A DNA stretch of 64,000 nucleotides from Streptomyces sp. SAI-135 (GCF_029893805.1 NZ_JARXYP010000002.1:7626001-7690000); one strand, 5' to 3'; counted from the stretch's first letter, positions 16,274-26,486 are shown. Numbers and translations: made by a program. The notes: generated by a model from the sequence alone, not told the origin.

Positions 16274-16501
16274 GTGGCGGTGTCCGGGAATGCCCTGCGG
16301 AAGTGGGAGCAAGCACGCGAGTTCGCCCTCGGGCTGCCGGGCGCCGAGCCCGCCGGGTACGGCCTGGGCAGAGCCGGCTGGGTGCGCGTCCCGCTCGCGG
16401 AGCAGGGCGCCCCGGCGGCCGGTCTGCTGTGCGACTGGGTCGAGGAGAGCTGCCGCGCGATCACGCCGAAACGGCTGATAGCGGAGATCGCTGAGCGGTG
16501 A
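16274..16501 (+). CDS. Shortened YjbR/MmcQ-like protein
   Basis: 75-aa product. It begins with the YjbR/MmcQ opening helix (LRKWEQAREFALGLPGAEP) and ends with the family C-terminus (GLGRAGWVRVPL then CDWVEESCRAITPKRLIAEI). The middle part of the normal fold, about 40 residues with several strands, is absent, so the protein is about two thirds of the usual length. GTG 16274 is chosen because GGAGG lies seven bases upstream; in-frame TTG 16211 and GTG 16232 are alternatives. It may be a decaying gene or a minimal variant. Confidence 0.65.
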   Translation: MAVSGNALRKWEQAREFALGLPGAEPAGYGLGRAGWVRVPLAEQGAPAAGLLCDWVEESCRAITPKRLIAEIAER

Positions 16502-16516
16502 CCGGCCGATAATTGG

Positions 16517-16530
16517 CTAAGCGCTTGCTC
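16517..16530. promoter_or_regulatory. Probable TetR-type operator before the fatty acid degradation operon
   Basis: The minus-strand reading AGCAAGCGCTTAGC (CTAAGCGCTTGC region on plus, core palindrome AAGCGCTT at 16519-16526) resembles the CAAGnnCTTG form recognised by KstR2-like and other TetR repressors of acyl-CoA catabolism, with one mismatch. It lies 80 bases before the racemase start. Confidence 0.5.
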
Positions 16531-16609
16531 GTTCAGGTCTTGTGTCCGCTGGAACGTGTTCTTAGCATCGCTGGTGTTACATCAGTTGTGTCACGCCGAT
16601 GGGGGCTGG

Positions 16610-17764
16610 ATGACAACGGCAACGACGCCCGGGCCCGGCCCGCTCGCCGGCGTGCGCGTGGTCGAGCTGGCCGGTATCGGCCCCGGCCCGTTCGCCGGCA
16701 TGCTCCTCGCCGACCTCGGGGCCGACGTCGTCCAGGTCACCCGCCCCGGCGGCGCCTCGCTCGCGATCGACCCGGACCGCGACATCACCAACCGCAACAA
16801 GCGCTCGGTGGTCGTCGATCTCAAGGCCCCCGAGGGACCCGCGCGCGTGCTCGACCTCGCCGCCCGCGCCGACATCCTCATCGAGGGCAACCGCCCCGGC
16901 GTCGCCGAGCGCCTCGGGGTCGGCCCCGAGGACTGCCACGCGCGCAACCCCGCCCTCGTCTACGGCCGGATGACCGGCTGGGGCCAGGAGGGACCGCTGG
17001 CCCCCCGCGCCGGGCACGACATCGCCTACATCGCCCTCACCGGCACCCTCGGCATGATCGGCGAACCCGGCCGCCCCCCGGCCGTCCCTGCCAACCTCCT
17101 CGGCGACTACGCGGGCGGCTCCCTCTACCTCGTCGTCGGCGTCCTGGCCGCCCTGCACCACGCGCGGGCGACCGGCACCGGCCAGGTCGTCGACGCCGCC
17201 ATCGTCGACGGCACCTCCCACCTCTCCGCGATGATCCACGCCATGACCGCCGCCGGCGGCTGGCAGGACCGGCGCGGCGCCAACCTCCTCGACGGCGGCT
17301 GCCCGTACTACGGCACCTACGAGACCGCCGACGGCAAGTACATGGCGGTCGGCGCGCTGGAGCCGCAGTTCTACGACCTCTTCCTCGACCTGCTCGGCCT
17401 GACCGACTTCGGGGACGCCCGCAAGGACTGGACCCGCTGGGGCGAGCTGCGCGAGGCGGTCGCGGCCCGCTTCCGCAGCCGTACGAGAGACGAGTGGGCG
17501 GCCGTCTTCGAGGGCACCGACGCGTGCGTGGCGCCCGTCCTGTCGTTGCGGGAGGCCCCGCACCACCCGCACCTCGCCGCCCGCGGCACCTTCACCGACC
17601 ACGGCGGCATCACCCAGCCCGCGCCCGCTCCCCGCTTCTCGGCGACCCCCACGGCCGTCCGCACCGGACCCGCCCGGGCCGGCGCCGACACCGCGGCCGT
17701 GGCACACGACTGGGACGTACCGGACCTCGTGAACGACAAGGAACTCCCGAAAGGCCCCGAATGA
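16610..17764 (+). CDS. Alpha-methylacyl-CoA racemase (CaiB/BaiF CoA-transferase family)
   Basis: 384-aa class III CoA-transferase fold protein. The racemase catalytic set is present: His136 (RAGHDIAY), Asp166 (NLLGDYAGG) and Glu251 (GALEPQFY), each ten residues beyond the His126/Asp156/Glu241 of the M. tuberculosis racemase MCR, which argues for racemase rather than CoA transferase. It would interconvert (2R)- and (2S)-methylacyl-CoA so that branched chains can be beta-oxidised. The first gene of the operon; the next gene overlaps its stop (ATGA). ATG 16610 follows a G-rich stretch. An operator-like palindrome lies upstream. Confidence 0.92.
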   Translation: MTTATTPGPGPLAGVRVVELAGIGPGPFAGMLLADLGADVVQVTRPGGASLAIDPDRDITNRNKRSVVVDLKAPEGPARVLDLAARADILIEGNRPGVAERLGVGPEDCHARNPALVYGRMTGWGQEGPLAPRAGHDIAYIALTGTLGMIGEPGRPPAVPANLLGDYAGGSLYLVVGVLAALHHARATGTGQVVDAAIVDGTSHLSAMIHAMTAAGGWQDRRGANLLDGGCPYYGTYETADGKYMAVGALEPQFYDLFLDLLGLTDFGDARKDWTRWGELREAVAARFRSRTRDEWAAVFEGTDACVAPVLSLREAPHHPHLAARGTFTDHGGITQPAPAPRFSATPTAVRTGPARAGADTAAVAHDWDVPDLVNDKELPKGPE

Positions 17765-18903
17765 AGCGGCAGCTCTTCGCCCCCGAGCACGACGCGTTCC
17801 GCGAGACCGTGCGCGCCTTCCTGGCCAGGGAGGTCCTGCCGCACTACGCGCAGTGGGAGAAGGACGGCATCGTCTCCCGCGAGGCCTGGCGGGCGGCCGG
17901 AAGGCAGGGCCTGCTCGGACTCGCCGTGCCCGAGGAGTTCGGGGGCGGCGCCACCACCGACTTCCGCTACGCCACCGTCCTCGCCGAGGAGTTCACCCGC
18001 GCGGGCACTCCCGGACTCGCCCTGGGCCTGCACAACGACGTCATCGGCCCGTACCTCACCGGCCTCGCCACCGAGGAGCAGAAGCGCCGCTGGCTGCCCG
18101 GCTTCTGCGACGGCTCGCTCGTCACCGCCATCGCCATGACCGAGCCCGGCGCGGGCTCCGACCTCCAGGGCATCCGCACGCACGCGGAGGACCGCGGCGA
18201 CCACTGGCTGCTGAACGGCTCCAAGACCTTCATCTCCAACGGGATCATCGCCGACCTGGTGATCGTCGTCGCCAGGACCACCCCCGAGGGCGGGGCCCGC
18301 GGACTGTCGCTGCTGGTCGTCGAGCGGGGCATGGACGGCTTCGAGCGCGGTCGCAACCTCGACAAGATCGGCCAGAAGGCCCAGGACACGGCCGAACTGT
18401 TCTTCCACGACGTGCGCGTGCCCAGGGAGAACCTCCTCGGCGAGCGCGACGGCGCGTTCGGGCACCTTATGACCAACCTCGCCCAGGAGCGCCTGAGCAT
18501 CGCCGTCTCCGCGATCGCCGCCGCCGAACACCTCCTGGAGATCACCACCGCGTACGTCAAGGAGCGCGAGGCCTTCGGCCGGCCGCTCGCCACCAAGCAG
18601 CACATCCGGTTCGAGATAGCCGAGATGGCCACCGAGTGCGCCGTCACGCGGACGTTCGTCGACCGCTGCGTCGAGGACCACTCGGACGGGGGACTGGACG
18701 CCGTCCACGCCTCCATGGCCAAGTGGTGGGCGACCGAGCTCCAGAAGCGGGTCGCCGACCGCTGCCTGCAACTGCACGGCGGCTACGGCTACATGAGCGA
18801 GTACCCGGTCGCGCGGGCCTTCACCGACGGCCGGATCCAGACCATCTACGGCGGCACGACCGAGATCATGAAAGAGATCATCGGCCGTTCCCTGCTGAGC
18901 TGA
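17761..18903 (+). CDS. Acyl-CoA dehydrogenase
   Basis: 380-aa FAD enzyme that makes the first trans-2 double bond in acyl-CoA. The three-domain plan is clear: N-terminal helices (FAPEHDAFRETVRAFL), the FAD/substrate strand region (AIAMTEPGAGSDLQGI, about 121-136; NGSKTFISNG, 155-164), and the C-terminal helices with FGRPLATKQHIRF and LQLHGGYGYMSEYPV. The catalytic Glu is Glu368 in YGGTTEIMKE. Length is normal. It starts within the racemase stop codon (ATGA overlap), so the two are translationally coupled. Substrate chain length cannot be told. Confidence 0.96.
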   Translation: MKRQLFAPEHDAFRETVRAFLAREVLPHYAQWEKDGIVSREAWRAAGRQGLLGLAVPEEFGGGATTDFRYATVLAEEFTRAGTPGLALGLHNDVIGPYLTGLATEEQKRRWLPGFCDGSLVTAIAMTEPGAGSDLQGIRTHAEDRGDHWLLNGSKTFISNGIIADLVIVVARTTPEGGARGLSLLVVERGMDGFERGRNLDKIGQKAQDTAELFFHDVRVPRENLLGERDGAFGHLMTNLAQERLSIAVSAIAAAEHLLEITTAYVKEREAFGRPLATKQHIRFEIAEMATECAVTRTFVDRCVEDHSDGGLDAVHASMAKWWATELQKRVADRCLQLHGGYGYMSEYPVARAFTDGRIQTIYGGTTEIMKEIIGRSLLS

Positions 18904-18924
18904 CCCTCATCGAAAGGCTTCCCC

Positions 18925-20139
<1,215 letters not shown>

Positions 20140-20181
20140 CCCCCTCCCACGGATACGACGGATCACACGGAGCACTTCCAC

Positions 20182-22359
20182 ATGAGCACTCAGTCCACGA
20201 CCATCCGCTGGGAACAGGACCGCGACGGCGTCGTCACCCTCGTCATCGACGACCCGAACCAGTCCGCCAACACCATGAACCAGGCGTTCCGCGACTCCCT
20301 CGCGCACGTCACCGACCGCCTGGAGGCCGAGAAGGACACCATCCGCGGTGTCATCATCACCTCCGCCAAGAAGACCTTCTTCGCCGGCGGCGACCTGCGC
20401 GACCTGATCCGGGTCACCCCCGAGACCGCGCAGGACCTCTTCGACGGCGGCCTCGCCATCAAGCGCAACCTGCGCCGCATCGAGACCCTCGGCAAGCCGG
20501 TCGTCGCCGCCATCAACGGAGCGGCTCTCGGCGGCGGTTACGAGATCGCCCTGGCCTGCCACCACCGCATCGCCCTCGACGCGCCCGGCTCCAAGATCGG
20601 CTGCCCCGAGGTCACGCTCGGCCTGCTTCCCGGAGGCGGCGGAGTCGTCCGCACGGTCCGCATGCTCGGCATCGCCGACGCCCTCCTGAAGGTCCTGCTC
20701 CAGGGCACCCAGTACGCCCCGCGGCACGCCCTCCAGAACGGCCTGGTCGACGACGTGGCCACCACGCAGGACGAACTCCTCGCCAAGGCCCGCGCGTTCA
20801 TCGAGGCCAACCCCGAGTCCCAGCAGCCCTGGGACCGGCCGGGCTACCGCATCCCGGGGGGCACGCCCGCCAACCCGAAGTTCGCGGCGAACCTGCCCGC
20901 CTTCCCGGCGAACCTGCGCAAGCAGACGGGCGGCGCGCCCTACCCGGCCCCGCGCAACATCCTCGCGGCCGCCGTGGAGGGCGCCCAGGTCGACTTCGAG
21001 ACCGCGCAGGTCATCGAGGCGCGCTACTTCGTCGAGCTGGCCGCCGGACAGACCTCGAAGAACATGATCCAGGCGTTCTTCTTCGACCTCCAGGCGGTCA
21101 ACTCCGGCGCGAACCGCCCCAAGGGGATCGAGCCCCGGCAGGTCCGCAAGGTGGCCGTGCTCGGCGCCGGGATGATGGGTGCGGGCATCGCGTACTCGTG
21201 TGCCCGCGCGGGCATCGACGTGGTCCTGAAGGACGTGTCCCCGCAGGCGGCGGCCAAGGGCAAGGCCTACTCGGAGAAGCTGTGCGCCAAGGCGGTCTCC
21301 CGCGGCCGTACGACGAAGGAGAAGGCGGAAGCCCTCCTGGCGCGCATCACCCCGACGGCCGACCCCCAGGACGTGGCGGGCTGCGACGCGGTCATCGAGG
21401 CCGTCTTCGAGGACTCGGCGCTGAAGCACAAGGTCTTCCAGGAGATCCAGCACATCGTCGAGCCGGACGCGCTGCTGTGCTCCAACACCTCGACCCTGCC
21501 GATCACCGCGCTCGCCGAAGGAGTGGAGCGCCAGGACGACTTCATCGGCCTGCACTTCTTCTCGCCGGTCGACAAGATGCCGCTGGTCGAGATCATCAAG
21601 GGCGAGCGCACCGGCGAGGAGGCACTGGCCCGCGCCTTCGACCTGGTCCGGCAGATCAGGAAGACCCCGATCGTCGTCAACGACTCGCGCGGCTTCTTCA
21701 CCTCCCGCGTGATCGGCCACTTCCTCAACGAGGGCGTCGCGATGGTCGGCGAGGGCATCGAGCCCGCGTCGATCGAACAGGCGGCGGCGCAGGCCGGCTA
21801 CCCGGCGAAGGTGCTCTCCCTGATGGACGAGCTCACGCTGACGCTCCCGCGCAAGATCCGCAAGGAGACCAGGCAGGCGGTGGAGGAGGCGGGCGGCACC
21901 TGGACGCCCCACCCCGCCGAGGCGGTCATCGACCGCATGGTCGACGAGTTCGGCCGCACGGGCCGCAGCGGCGGCGCCGGCTTCTACGACTACGGCGACG
22001 ACGGCAAGCGGTCCGCGCTGTGGCCGGGGCTGCGCGAGCACTTCACCCGGCCGGGCTCGGAGATCCCCTTCGAGGACATGCAGGAACGCATGCTCTTCTC
22101 CGAGGCGCTCGACACGGTCAAGCTGCTGGAGGAAGGCGTCCTGACCTCGGTCGCCGACGCCAACATCGGCTCGATCTTCGGCATCGGCTTCCCGGGCTGG
22201 ACCGGCGGCGTCCTGCAGTACATCAACGGTTATCAGGGCGGCCTGCCGGGCTTCGTGGCACGCGCGCGTGAACTGGCGGACCGGTACGGAGAGCGCTTCA
22301 CGCCTCCGGCACTGCTGGTCGAGAAAGCGGAGAACGGGAGCCGTTTCACGGACGAGTGA
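20182..22359 (+). CDS. FadB-like enoyl-CoA hydratase / 3-hydroxyacyl-CoA dehydrogenase
   Basis: 725-aa bifunctional beta-oxidation enzyme. Residues 1-260 form the crotonase domain (FFAGGDLRDL; AAINGAALGGGYEIALACH; KIGCPEVTLGLLPGGGG with the catalytic Glu). From about 322 the NAD-binding domain begins (KVAVLGAGMMGAGIAYSCA) and runs through SNTSTLPI, GLHFFSPVDKMPLVEI and VVNDSRGFFTSR, followed by two C-terminal dehydrogenase domains (RSGGAGFYDY; FGIGFPGWTGG). This is the alpha subunit type of the trifunctional complex, with the thiolase just upstream as beta subunit. A terminator hairpin follows. Confidence 0.95.
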   Translation: MSTQSTTIRWEQDRDGVVTLVIDDPNQSANTMNQAFRDSLAHVTDRLEAEKDTIRGVIITSAKKTFFAGGDLRDLIRVTPETAQDLFDGGLAIKRNLRRIETLGKPVVAAINGAALGGGYEIALACHHRIALDAPGSKIGCPEVTLGLLPGGGGVVRTVRMLGIADALLKVLLQGTQYAPRHALQNGLVDDVATTQDELLAKARAFIEANPESQQPWDRPGYRIPGGTPANPKFAANLPAFPANLRKQTGGAPYPAPRNILAAAVEGAQVDFETAQVIEARYFVELAAGQTSKNMIQAFFFDLQAVNSGANRPKGIEPRQVRKVAVLGAGMMGAGIAYSCARAGIDVVLKDVSPQAAAKGKAYSEKLCAKAVSRGRTTKEKAEALLARITPTADPQDVAGCDAVIEAVFEDSALKHKVFQEIQHIVEPDALLCSNTSTLPITALAEGVERQDDFIGLHFFSPVDKMPLVEIIKGERTGEEALARAFDLVRQIRKTPIVVNDSRGFFTSRVIGHFLNEGVAMVGEGIEPASIEQAAAQAGYPAKVLSLMDELTLTLPRKIRKETRQAVEEAGGTWTPHPAEAVIDRMVDEFGRTGRSGGAGFYDYGDDGKRSALWPGLREHFTRPGSEIPFEDMQERMLFSEALDTVKLLEEGVLTSVADANIGSIFGIGFPGWTGGVLQYINGYQGGLPGFVARARELADRYGERFTPPALLVEKAENGSRFTDE

Positions 22360-22372
22360 GCCGGACGCGTCA

Positions 22373-22412
22373 CGAACGCCGGGCGGGGTGACGACGGCCC
22401 GTCCGGCGTTCG
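22373..22412. terminator. Bidirectional terminator between FadB-like and merR-like genes
   Basis: CGAACGCCGG (22373-22382) pairs with CCGGCGTTCG (22403-22412), a perfect 10-bp stem in the short gap between two converging genes (stops at 22359 and 22427). Confidence 0.75.
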
Positions 22413-22426
22413 GGACCGTGCGGTGG

Positions 22427-23164
22427 TCAGGGCTCCCGCACCGGCGAGGACTCCCCGCCCACCTCCGACGTCCACTCCCGCAGTTCCTCCTTCAGGGACC
22501 GCTGGAAGGTCGTCAACAGGGCCTGCACGACCAGGGGTTCCATGTGCGCGGACAGCGACCTCACGTCCTGCGCGGCACGCTGGGCCACCTCGCCCCGGAA
22601 CAGCTGCGACAACTCGTGCGCGGCGGCCCGGGAGTGCTCGATGAGCACCTTCCGCGAGGCGAGGATCGCCTCCTGCGACAGCGGGACGTCGAGCAGCCCG
22701 ACGCCCAGCCGGAGCAGGCCCAGATCGACGTGGTAGCCGTCGCCGTCGCGCCGTACGACGTCCATCGCGGCGAGCCGCTCCAGGTCGTCGTCGCTCAGCG
22801 GCCGCCCCGCCCGCCGCCCGAGCTCCTCGTGTGTGACCCGCTCCACGACGTCCGGGGCCCAGGAGGCCACCACGGCCCGGTGGATCGCGAGGTCGTGGGC
22901 GCTCAGACCGGCCGGGAGCTGCTGCACGTACCGCTCGATCGCCGCGAGCGTCATCCCCTGGTTCTGGAGCTCCTCGATCAGCGCGAGGCGCGCGAGGTGC
23001 TCGCGGCCGTAGTGACCGACCCGGCGCGGACCGATCACCGGCGGCGGCAGCAGGCCGCGCGTGGCGTAGAAGCGGACCGTGCGGACCGTGACGCCGGCCC
23101 GCGCGGCCAGCTCGTCGACGGTGAGGGTCTGCTCCTCGGCACCGGGGGAGGGGTCGGTCGTCAT
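22427..23164 (-). CDS. MerR-family transcriptional regulator
   Basis: 245-aa regulator. The winged helix-turn-helix is N-terminal (LTVDELAARAGVTVRTVRFYATRGLLPPP, about residues 15-43, then GHYGREHLARLALIEELQNQGMTLAAIERYV). The C-terminal 150 residues contain no metal-binding Cys set, so a lipid, drug or other organic ligand is likelier. It is convergent with the beta-oxidation operon and divergent from the permease. A TGTCTCA-n7-TGTGACA dyad just upstream of its start (23180-23200) may be its own site. ATG 23164 lacks a good ribosome site, so a leaderless or short-leader transcript is possible. Confidence 0.9.
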   Translation of the reverse strand: MTTDPSPGAEEQTLTVDELAARAGVTVRTVRFYATRGLLPPPVIGPRRVGHYGREHLARLALIEELQNQGMTLAAIERYVQQLPAGLSAHDLAIHRAVVASWAPDVVERVTHEELGRRAGRPLSDDDLERLAAMDVVRRDGDGYHVDLGLLRLGVGLLDVPLSQEAILASRKVLIEHSRAAAHELSQLFRGEVAQRAAQDVRSLSAHMEPLVVQALLTTFQRSLKEELREWTSEVGGESSPVREP

Positions 23165-23179
23165 GTGCAGCAGTATCGC

Positions 23180-23200
23180 TGTCTCACCATTGCTGTGACA
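23180..23200. promoter_or_regulatory. Dyad in the merR-like / permease divergent region
   Basis: TGTCTCA and TGTGACA form an inverted repeat (six of seven positions) with a seven-base centre, 16 bases upstream of the MerR-type start. MerR regulators bind such dyads between -35 and -10, so this may be the autoregulatory site and may also affect the permease gene. Confidence 0.4.
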
Positions 23201-23385
23201 CCCGGTCGGCAGCCCCTTTCCGATCATGTGCGACGACTCCCGCTGTGACGTCCGCCACCGCGTGCGGGGCGGTTTCCGGGGAAGGAGGCCCCTTGGCCTG
23301 TGCCTTTCACCAGGAGGCACGGGCCGACGCACGTCCGGACAACCCGCGCGAGACCCGCCGGGGCGCACCAGAGAGTGGAACCACT

Positions 23386-24852
23386 GTGAGCAAGGACGCC
23401 GTGCACTCGGCACAGGCCGCCTCCCGCACCGACGTGGCCCGGGTGCCCGCCGACGCGGGCGACGCCGGCTACAGCAAGGACCTCAAGGCCCGCCACGTCA
23501 ACATGATCGCCATCGGCGGCGCGATCGGCACCGGCCTCTTCCTGGGCGCCGGGGGACGCCTCCACACGGCGGGCCCGGCGCTGGCACTGGCCTACCTGGT
23601 CTGCGGCGTCTTCGCCTTCTTCGTCGTCCGCGCCCTGGGCGAGCTGGTCCTCTACCGGCCCTCCTCGGGCTCCTTCGTGTCGTACGCGCGCGAGTTCCTC
23701 GGCGAGAAGGGCGCGTACGTCGCCGGCTGGATGTACTTCCTGAACTGGTCGACCACCGGCATCGCCGACATCACCGCGATCGCGCTCTACACGCACTACT
23801 GGAGCCTGTTCACCGACATCCCGCAGTGGACGCTCGCCCTGATCGCGCTCGCCGTCGTCCTCGCCGTGAACCTGATCTCGGTGAAGATCTTCGGGGAGAT
23901 GGAGTTCTGGTTCGCGATCATCAAGGTCGCCACGCTCGTCGGCTTCATGCTGATCGGCATCTTCCTGCTGGCCACCCGGCACGAGGTGGGCGGCGGCACA
24001 CCCGGTCCGGGCGTGATCACCGACAACGGCGGAGTCTTCCCGCACGGCGTGATGCCGGTCGTCCTCGTCATGCAGGGCGTGATCTTCGCGTACGCCGCCC
24101 TCGAACTGGTCGGTGTCGCGGCCGGCGAGACCGCGGAACCGGAGAAGGTCGTCCCGCGCGCGGTGAACTCGATCATGTGGCGGGTGGCCCTGTTCTACGT
24201 CGGCTCGGTCGTCCTCCTCGCCCTGCTCCTGCCGGGCTCGGTCTACTCCGCCGACGAGAGCCCCTTCGTCACGGTCCTGTCGAAGATCGGCGTCCCGGCG
24301 GCCGGTGACGTGATGAACCTGGTCGTCCTGACGGCGGCGATGTCCTCGCTGAACTCGGGCCTGTACTCCACGGGCCGCATCCTGCGCTCGATGGCGACGG
24401 CGGGCTCGGCCCCGAGGTTCACGGCCAGGATGAACCGCAGCCAGGTCCCCTACGGCGGCATCCTCCTCACCTGCGCGGTCTGCGTCCTCGGCGTGGTCCT
24501 GAACTACCTCATGCCGAGCCAGGCCTTCGAGATCGTGCTGAACGTCGCCTCCCTCGGCGTCATCAGCACCTGGGTGATCATCATGGTCTGCCACCTGGTC
24601 TTCGTCCGCCGCGCCCGCTCCGGCCTGCTCACCCGCCCCTCCTTCCGCCTGCCCTTCAGCCCGGTCACCGAGATCACCACGATCGCCTTCCTCCTGGCCT
24701 GCCTGGGGATGATGTGGAACGACCCCGAGGTCGGCCGCAGGACACTCCTGCTGATCCCGGTGATCGCGGTACTCCTGATCGCCGGCTGGTTCGGCATCCG
24801 CCGCAGGGTCCAGCGAACGACAGACCGGGAACTGACCGAACTCACCGACTGA
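23386..24852 (+). CDS. Amino acid permease (AnsP/GABA-permease type, APC superfamily)
   Basis: 488-aa transporter with about twelve hydrophobic spans. The amino acid transporter signature is at the start of span 1 (LKARHVNMIAIGGAIGTGLFLGAGG), followed by YRPSSGSFVSYAREFLGEKGAYVAGWMYFLNW, a stretch matching asparagine and GABA/proline-type permeases of the AAT family. L-asparagine is the likeliest substrate by similarity to AnsP; aromatic or basic amino acids are alternatives. GTG 23386 is chosen because it gives the usual length and a hydrophilic 35-residue lead; the frame extends further upstream to 23245. It probably forms a single-gene unit. Confidence 0.88.
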   Translation: MSKDAVHSAQAASRTDVARVPADAGDAGYSKDLKARHVNMIAIGGAIGTGLFLGAGGRLHTAGPALALAYLVCGVFAFFVVRALGELVLYRPSSGSFVSYAREFLGEKGAYVAGWMYFLNWSTTGIADITAIALYTHYWSLFTDIPQWTLALIALAVVLAVNLISVKIFGEMEFWFAIIKVATLVGFMLIGIFLLATRHEVGGGTPGPGVITDNGGVFPHGVMPVVLVMQGVIFAYAALELVGVAAGETAEPEKVVPRAVNSIMWRVALFYVGSVVLLALLLPGSVYSADESPFVTVLSKIGVPAAGDVMNLVVLTAAMSSLNSGLYSTGRILRSMATAGSAPRFTARMNRSQVPYGGILLTCAVCVLGVVLNYLMPSQAFEIVLNVASLGVISTWVIIMVCHLVFVRRARSGLLTRPSFRLPFSPVTEITTIAFLLACLGMMWNDPEVGRRTLLLIPVIAVLLIAGWFGIRRRVQRTTDRELTELTD

Positions 24853-24868
24853 GGAAGCCCACTGTCAG

Positions 24869-24891
24869 TGACACCCCCTACGGTGGCGTCA
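24869..24891. promoter_or_regulatory. Inverted repeat upstream of the sugar kinase gene
   Basis: TGACACCCCC and GGTGGCGTCA form an inverted repeat (eight of ten pairs) around TAC, just after the permease stop. It may be a weak terminator or an operator; I cannot tell which. Confidence 0.3.
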
Positions 24892-25017
24892 AACTGATCG
24901 CGCATGTCTGCAACGGCACGGGGGGGGCTGGTGCAGGGGCTTCGTCGTGGCGGTGTCCCGACACCGGCCGGAACCGGAGAGGAACATGTCGACCTGCGGC
25001 GAGGGACGTGCCCCGAA

Positions 25018-25038
25018 GGGGCGCGGGGAACTGCGCGA
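25018..25038. repeat. Interspersed element GGGGCGCGGGGAACTGCG..., copy 1
   Basis: The 21-base block beginning GGGGCGCGGGGAACTGCG is identical to one at 36870-36890. I recall this string from many intergenic places in Streptomyces genomes, usually as one arm of a hairpin. Here the second arm (GCAGTTCCCC) is not present, so it is a partial copy. It lies upstream of the kinase gene. Confidence 0.75.
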
Positions 25039-25134
25039 ACGGCCGCAGACGACCCGCGGTCGCCTCCTGCCCGCAGCCCCACGGCGAGAGGGCGGACCTC
25101 GCGGTCGCCGTCTACGACCACGGGGAGGGCTGAC

Positions 25135-26070
25135 ATGAGCCGGGACATCGACGTGCTCGTGCTGGGCGGGGCCGGGGTGGACACCATCGTGTACGTCCCC
25201 GAGCTGCCCCTGCCCTACGCCGACAGCTACATGATCGACTCCGGTATCCGTACCCGCGCCGGACAGACCGGGGACTTCGTCGCCGTGGGCCTCGCCGCCC
25301 TCGGCCTGAACACCCACCACCTCGACTTCCTCGGTGACGACCCCGAGGGCGAGCTCGTCCGCGCCCTGCACCGCGACCGCGGCATCGCGCTCACCGCCGT
25401 GCCCCAGCCCGCCGGCACCAAGCGGGCGGTCAACCTCGTCGGCCCCGACGGTCGGCGCCTGTCCCTCTACGACACCAGCCGCGCCCACGCCGACGACCGC
25501 ATCCCGCCGGACATCCTGCGGCCCCTGGCCGAAGCCAGCCGCCATGTCCACGTCTCGATCACCCACCCCTGCGCCCACGCCCTCCCGCTCCTCCGGGAGA
25601 CCGGCGCCACCCTCTCCACCGACCTCCACGACTGGGACGGCCACAACCCGTACCACGAGCCGTTCGCCCTCGCGGCCGACGTGGTCTTCCTGTCCGCGGC
25701 CGCCCTCACCGACCCCGAGCGCACCCTGCGCGACATCGCCGCCCGCGGCCGCGCCGAGGTGGTCGTCGCCACCGCCGGCGCCGAGGGCGCGTACCTCCTC
25801 ACCGACGACGAGCTGACCCACGTCCCGCCGGTCGCCCCACCCGCCCCCGTGATCGACTCCAACGGCGCCGGTGACGCCTTCGCGGCCGCCTTCCTCCACG
25901 GCCGCCTGACCGGCGAACCCCCGCACCGGTGCGCCCTGTACGGCGCGGTGGCCGGCGCCCACGCCTGCACGGTGCCGGCCGCACAGACCGACGCGATCAC
26001 CGGGGACACGCTCCGCGCCCGCGTCTCCCGGCTCTTGAAAGAGGAGGAACCGGGTACCCGGGGCAGGTGA
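25135..26070 (+). CDS. PfkB-family carbohydrate kinase
   Basis: 311-aa ribokinase-fold enzyme. N-terminal GGAGVDTIVYVPELP and TRAGQTGDFVAVGLAALG match the first PfkB signature region; the second signature DSNGAGDAFAAAFLHG (about 241-256) holds the anion hole and the catalytic Asp. It phosphorylates a sugar or nucleoside with ATP; the acceptor is not clear. ATG 25135 has GGAGGG about eight bases upstream. The lipoprotein gene starts inside its stop codon (GTGA), so the two are coupled. The leader carries an interspersed repeat copy. Confidence 0.9.
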   Translation: MSRDIDVLVLGGAGVDTIVYVPELPLPYADSYMIDSGIRTRAGQTGDFVAVGLAALGLNTHHLDFLGDDPEGELVRALHRDRGIALTAVPQPAGTKRAVNLVGPDGRRLSLYDTSRAHADDRIPPDILRPLAEASRHVHVSITHPCAHALPLLRETGATLSTDLHDWDGHNPYHEPFALAADVVFLSAAALTDPERTLRDIAARGRAEVVVATAGAEGAYLLTDDELTHVPPVAPPAPVIDSNGAGDAFAAAFLHGRLTGEPPHRCALYGAVAGAHACTVPAAQTDAITGDTLRARVSRLLKEEEPGTRGR

Positions 26071-26480
26071 GAAAGGCGCGGCGGATCAGCACGCTGGTAC
26101 TCCCGGCCCTGCTCGGACTGGTCCTCGCGGGCTGCGGCAGCCCCGGGGAGCGCCGGTCCGACGCCGAGGCCGCCGCCGGCGGATTCGAGCGGCTGCTGCG
26201 CGCCGACGACCCGGCCGGCCTCTGCACCGCCCTCGCACCGGAGACCCGGAGCGAACTGGAGGAGTCCGAGAAGGAGAGCTGCGCAAAGGCGATCTCCTCC
26301 CAGGACATCCCCCTCGGCGGCACCACCCACCGGGTCGACCTCTACGGCAGACAGGCCCGCGTCGTCCTGGACGCGGACACCCTGTTCCTCTCCCTGTTCC
26401 CCGACGGCTGGAAAGTCGTCGCGGCCGGCTGCACCCCGCGCCCGGGCCGGCCGTACCAGTGCACCCTCCAGGGAGGCTGA
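26067..26480 (+). CDS. Small secreted lipoprotein
   Basis: 137-aa protein with a lipoprotein signal: basic start (RKARRIS), hydrophobic run and lipobox LAGC with Cys23 as the lipidation site. The mature part (about 115 aa) starts GSPGERRSDAEAAAGGFERLL and contains conserved-looking CTALAPETRSELEESEKESC and VAAGC, with three cysteines. I do not recognise a function. GTG 26067 overlaps the kinase stop by four bases. It is followed by two small membrane protein genes, suggesting a cell-envelope unit. Confidence 0.85.
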   Translation: MRKARRISTLVLPALLGLVLAGCGSPGERRSDAEAAAGGFERLLRADDPAGLCTALAPETRSELEESEKESCAKAISSQDIPLGGTTHRVDLYGRQARVVLDADTLFLSLFPDGWKVVAAGCTPRPGRPYQCTLQGG

Positions 26481-26486
26481 CGGCAC

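Noticed and set aside
24904..25134. N-terminal extension of the PfkB kinase
   Set aside because: Low-complexity residues covering an interspersed repeat; ATG 25135 has a good ribosome site and starts at the family N-terminus.
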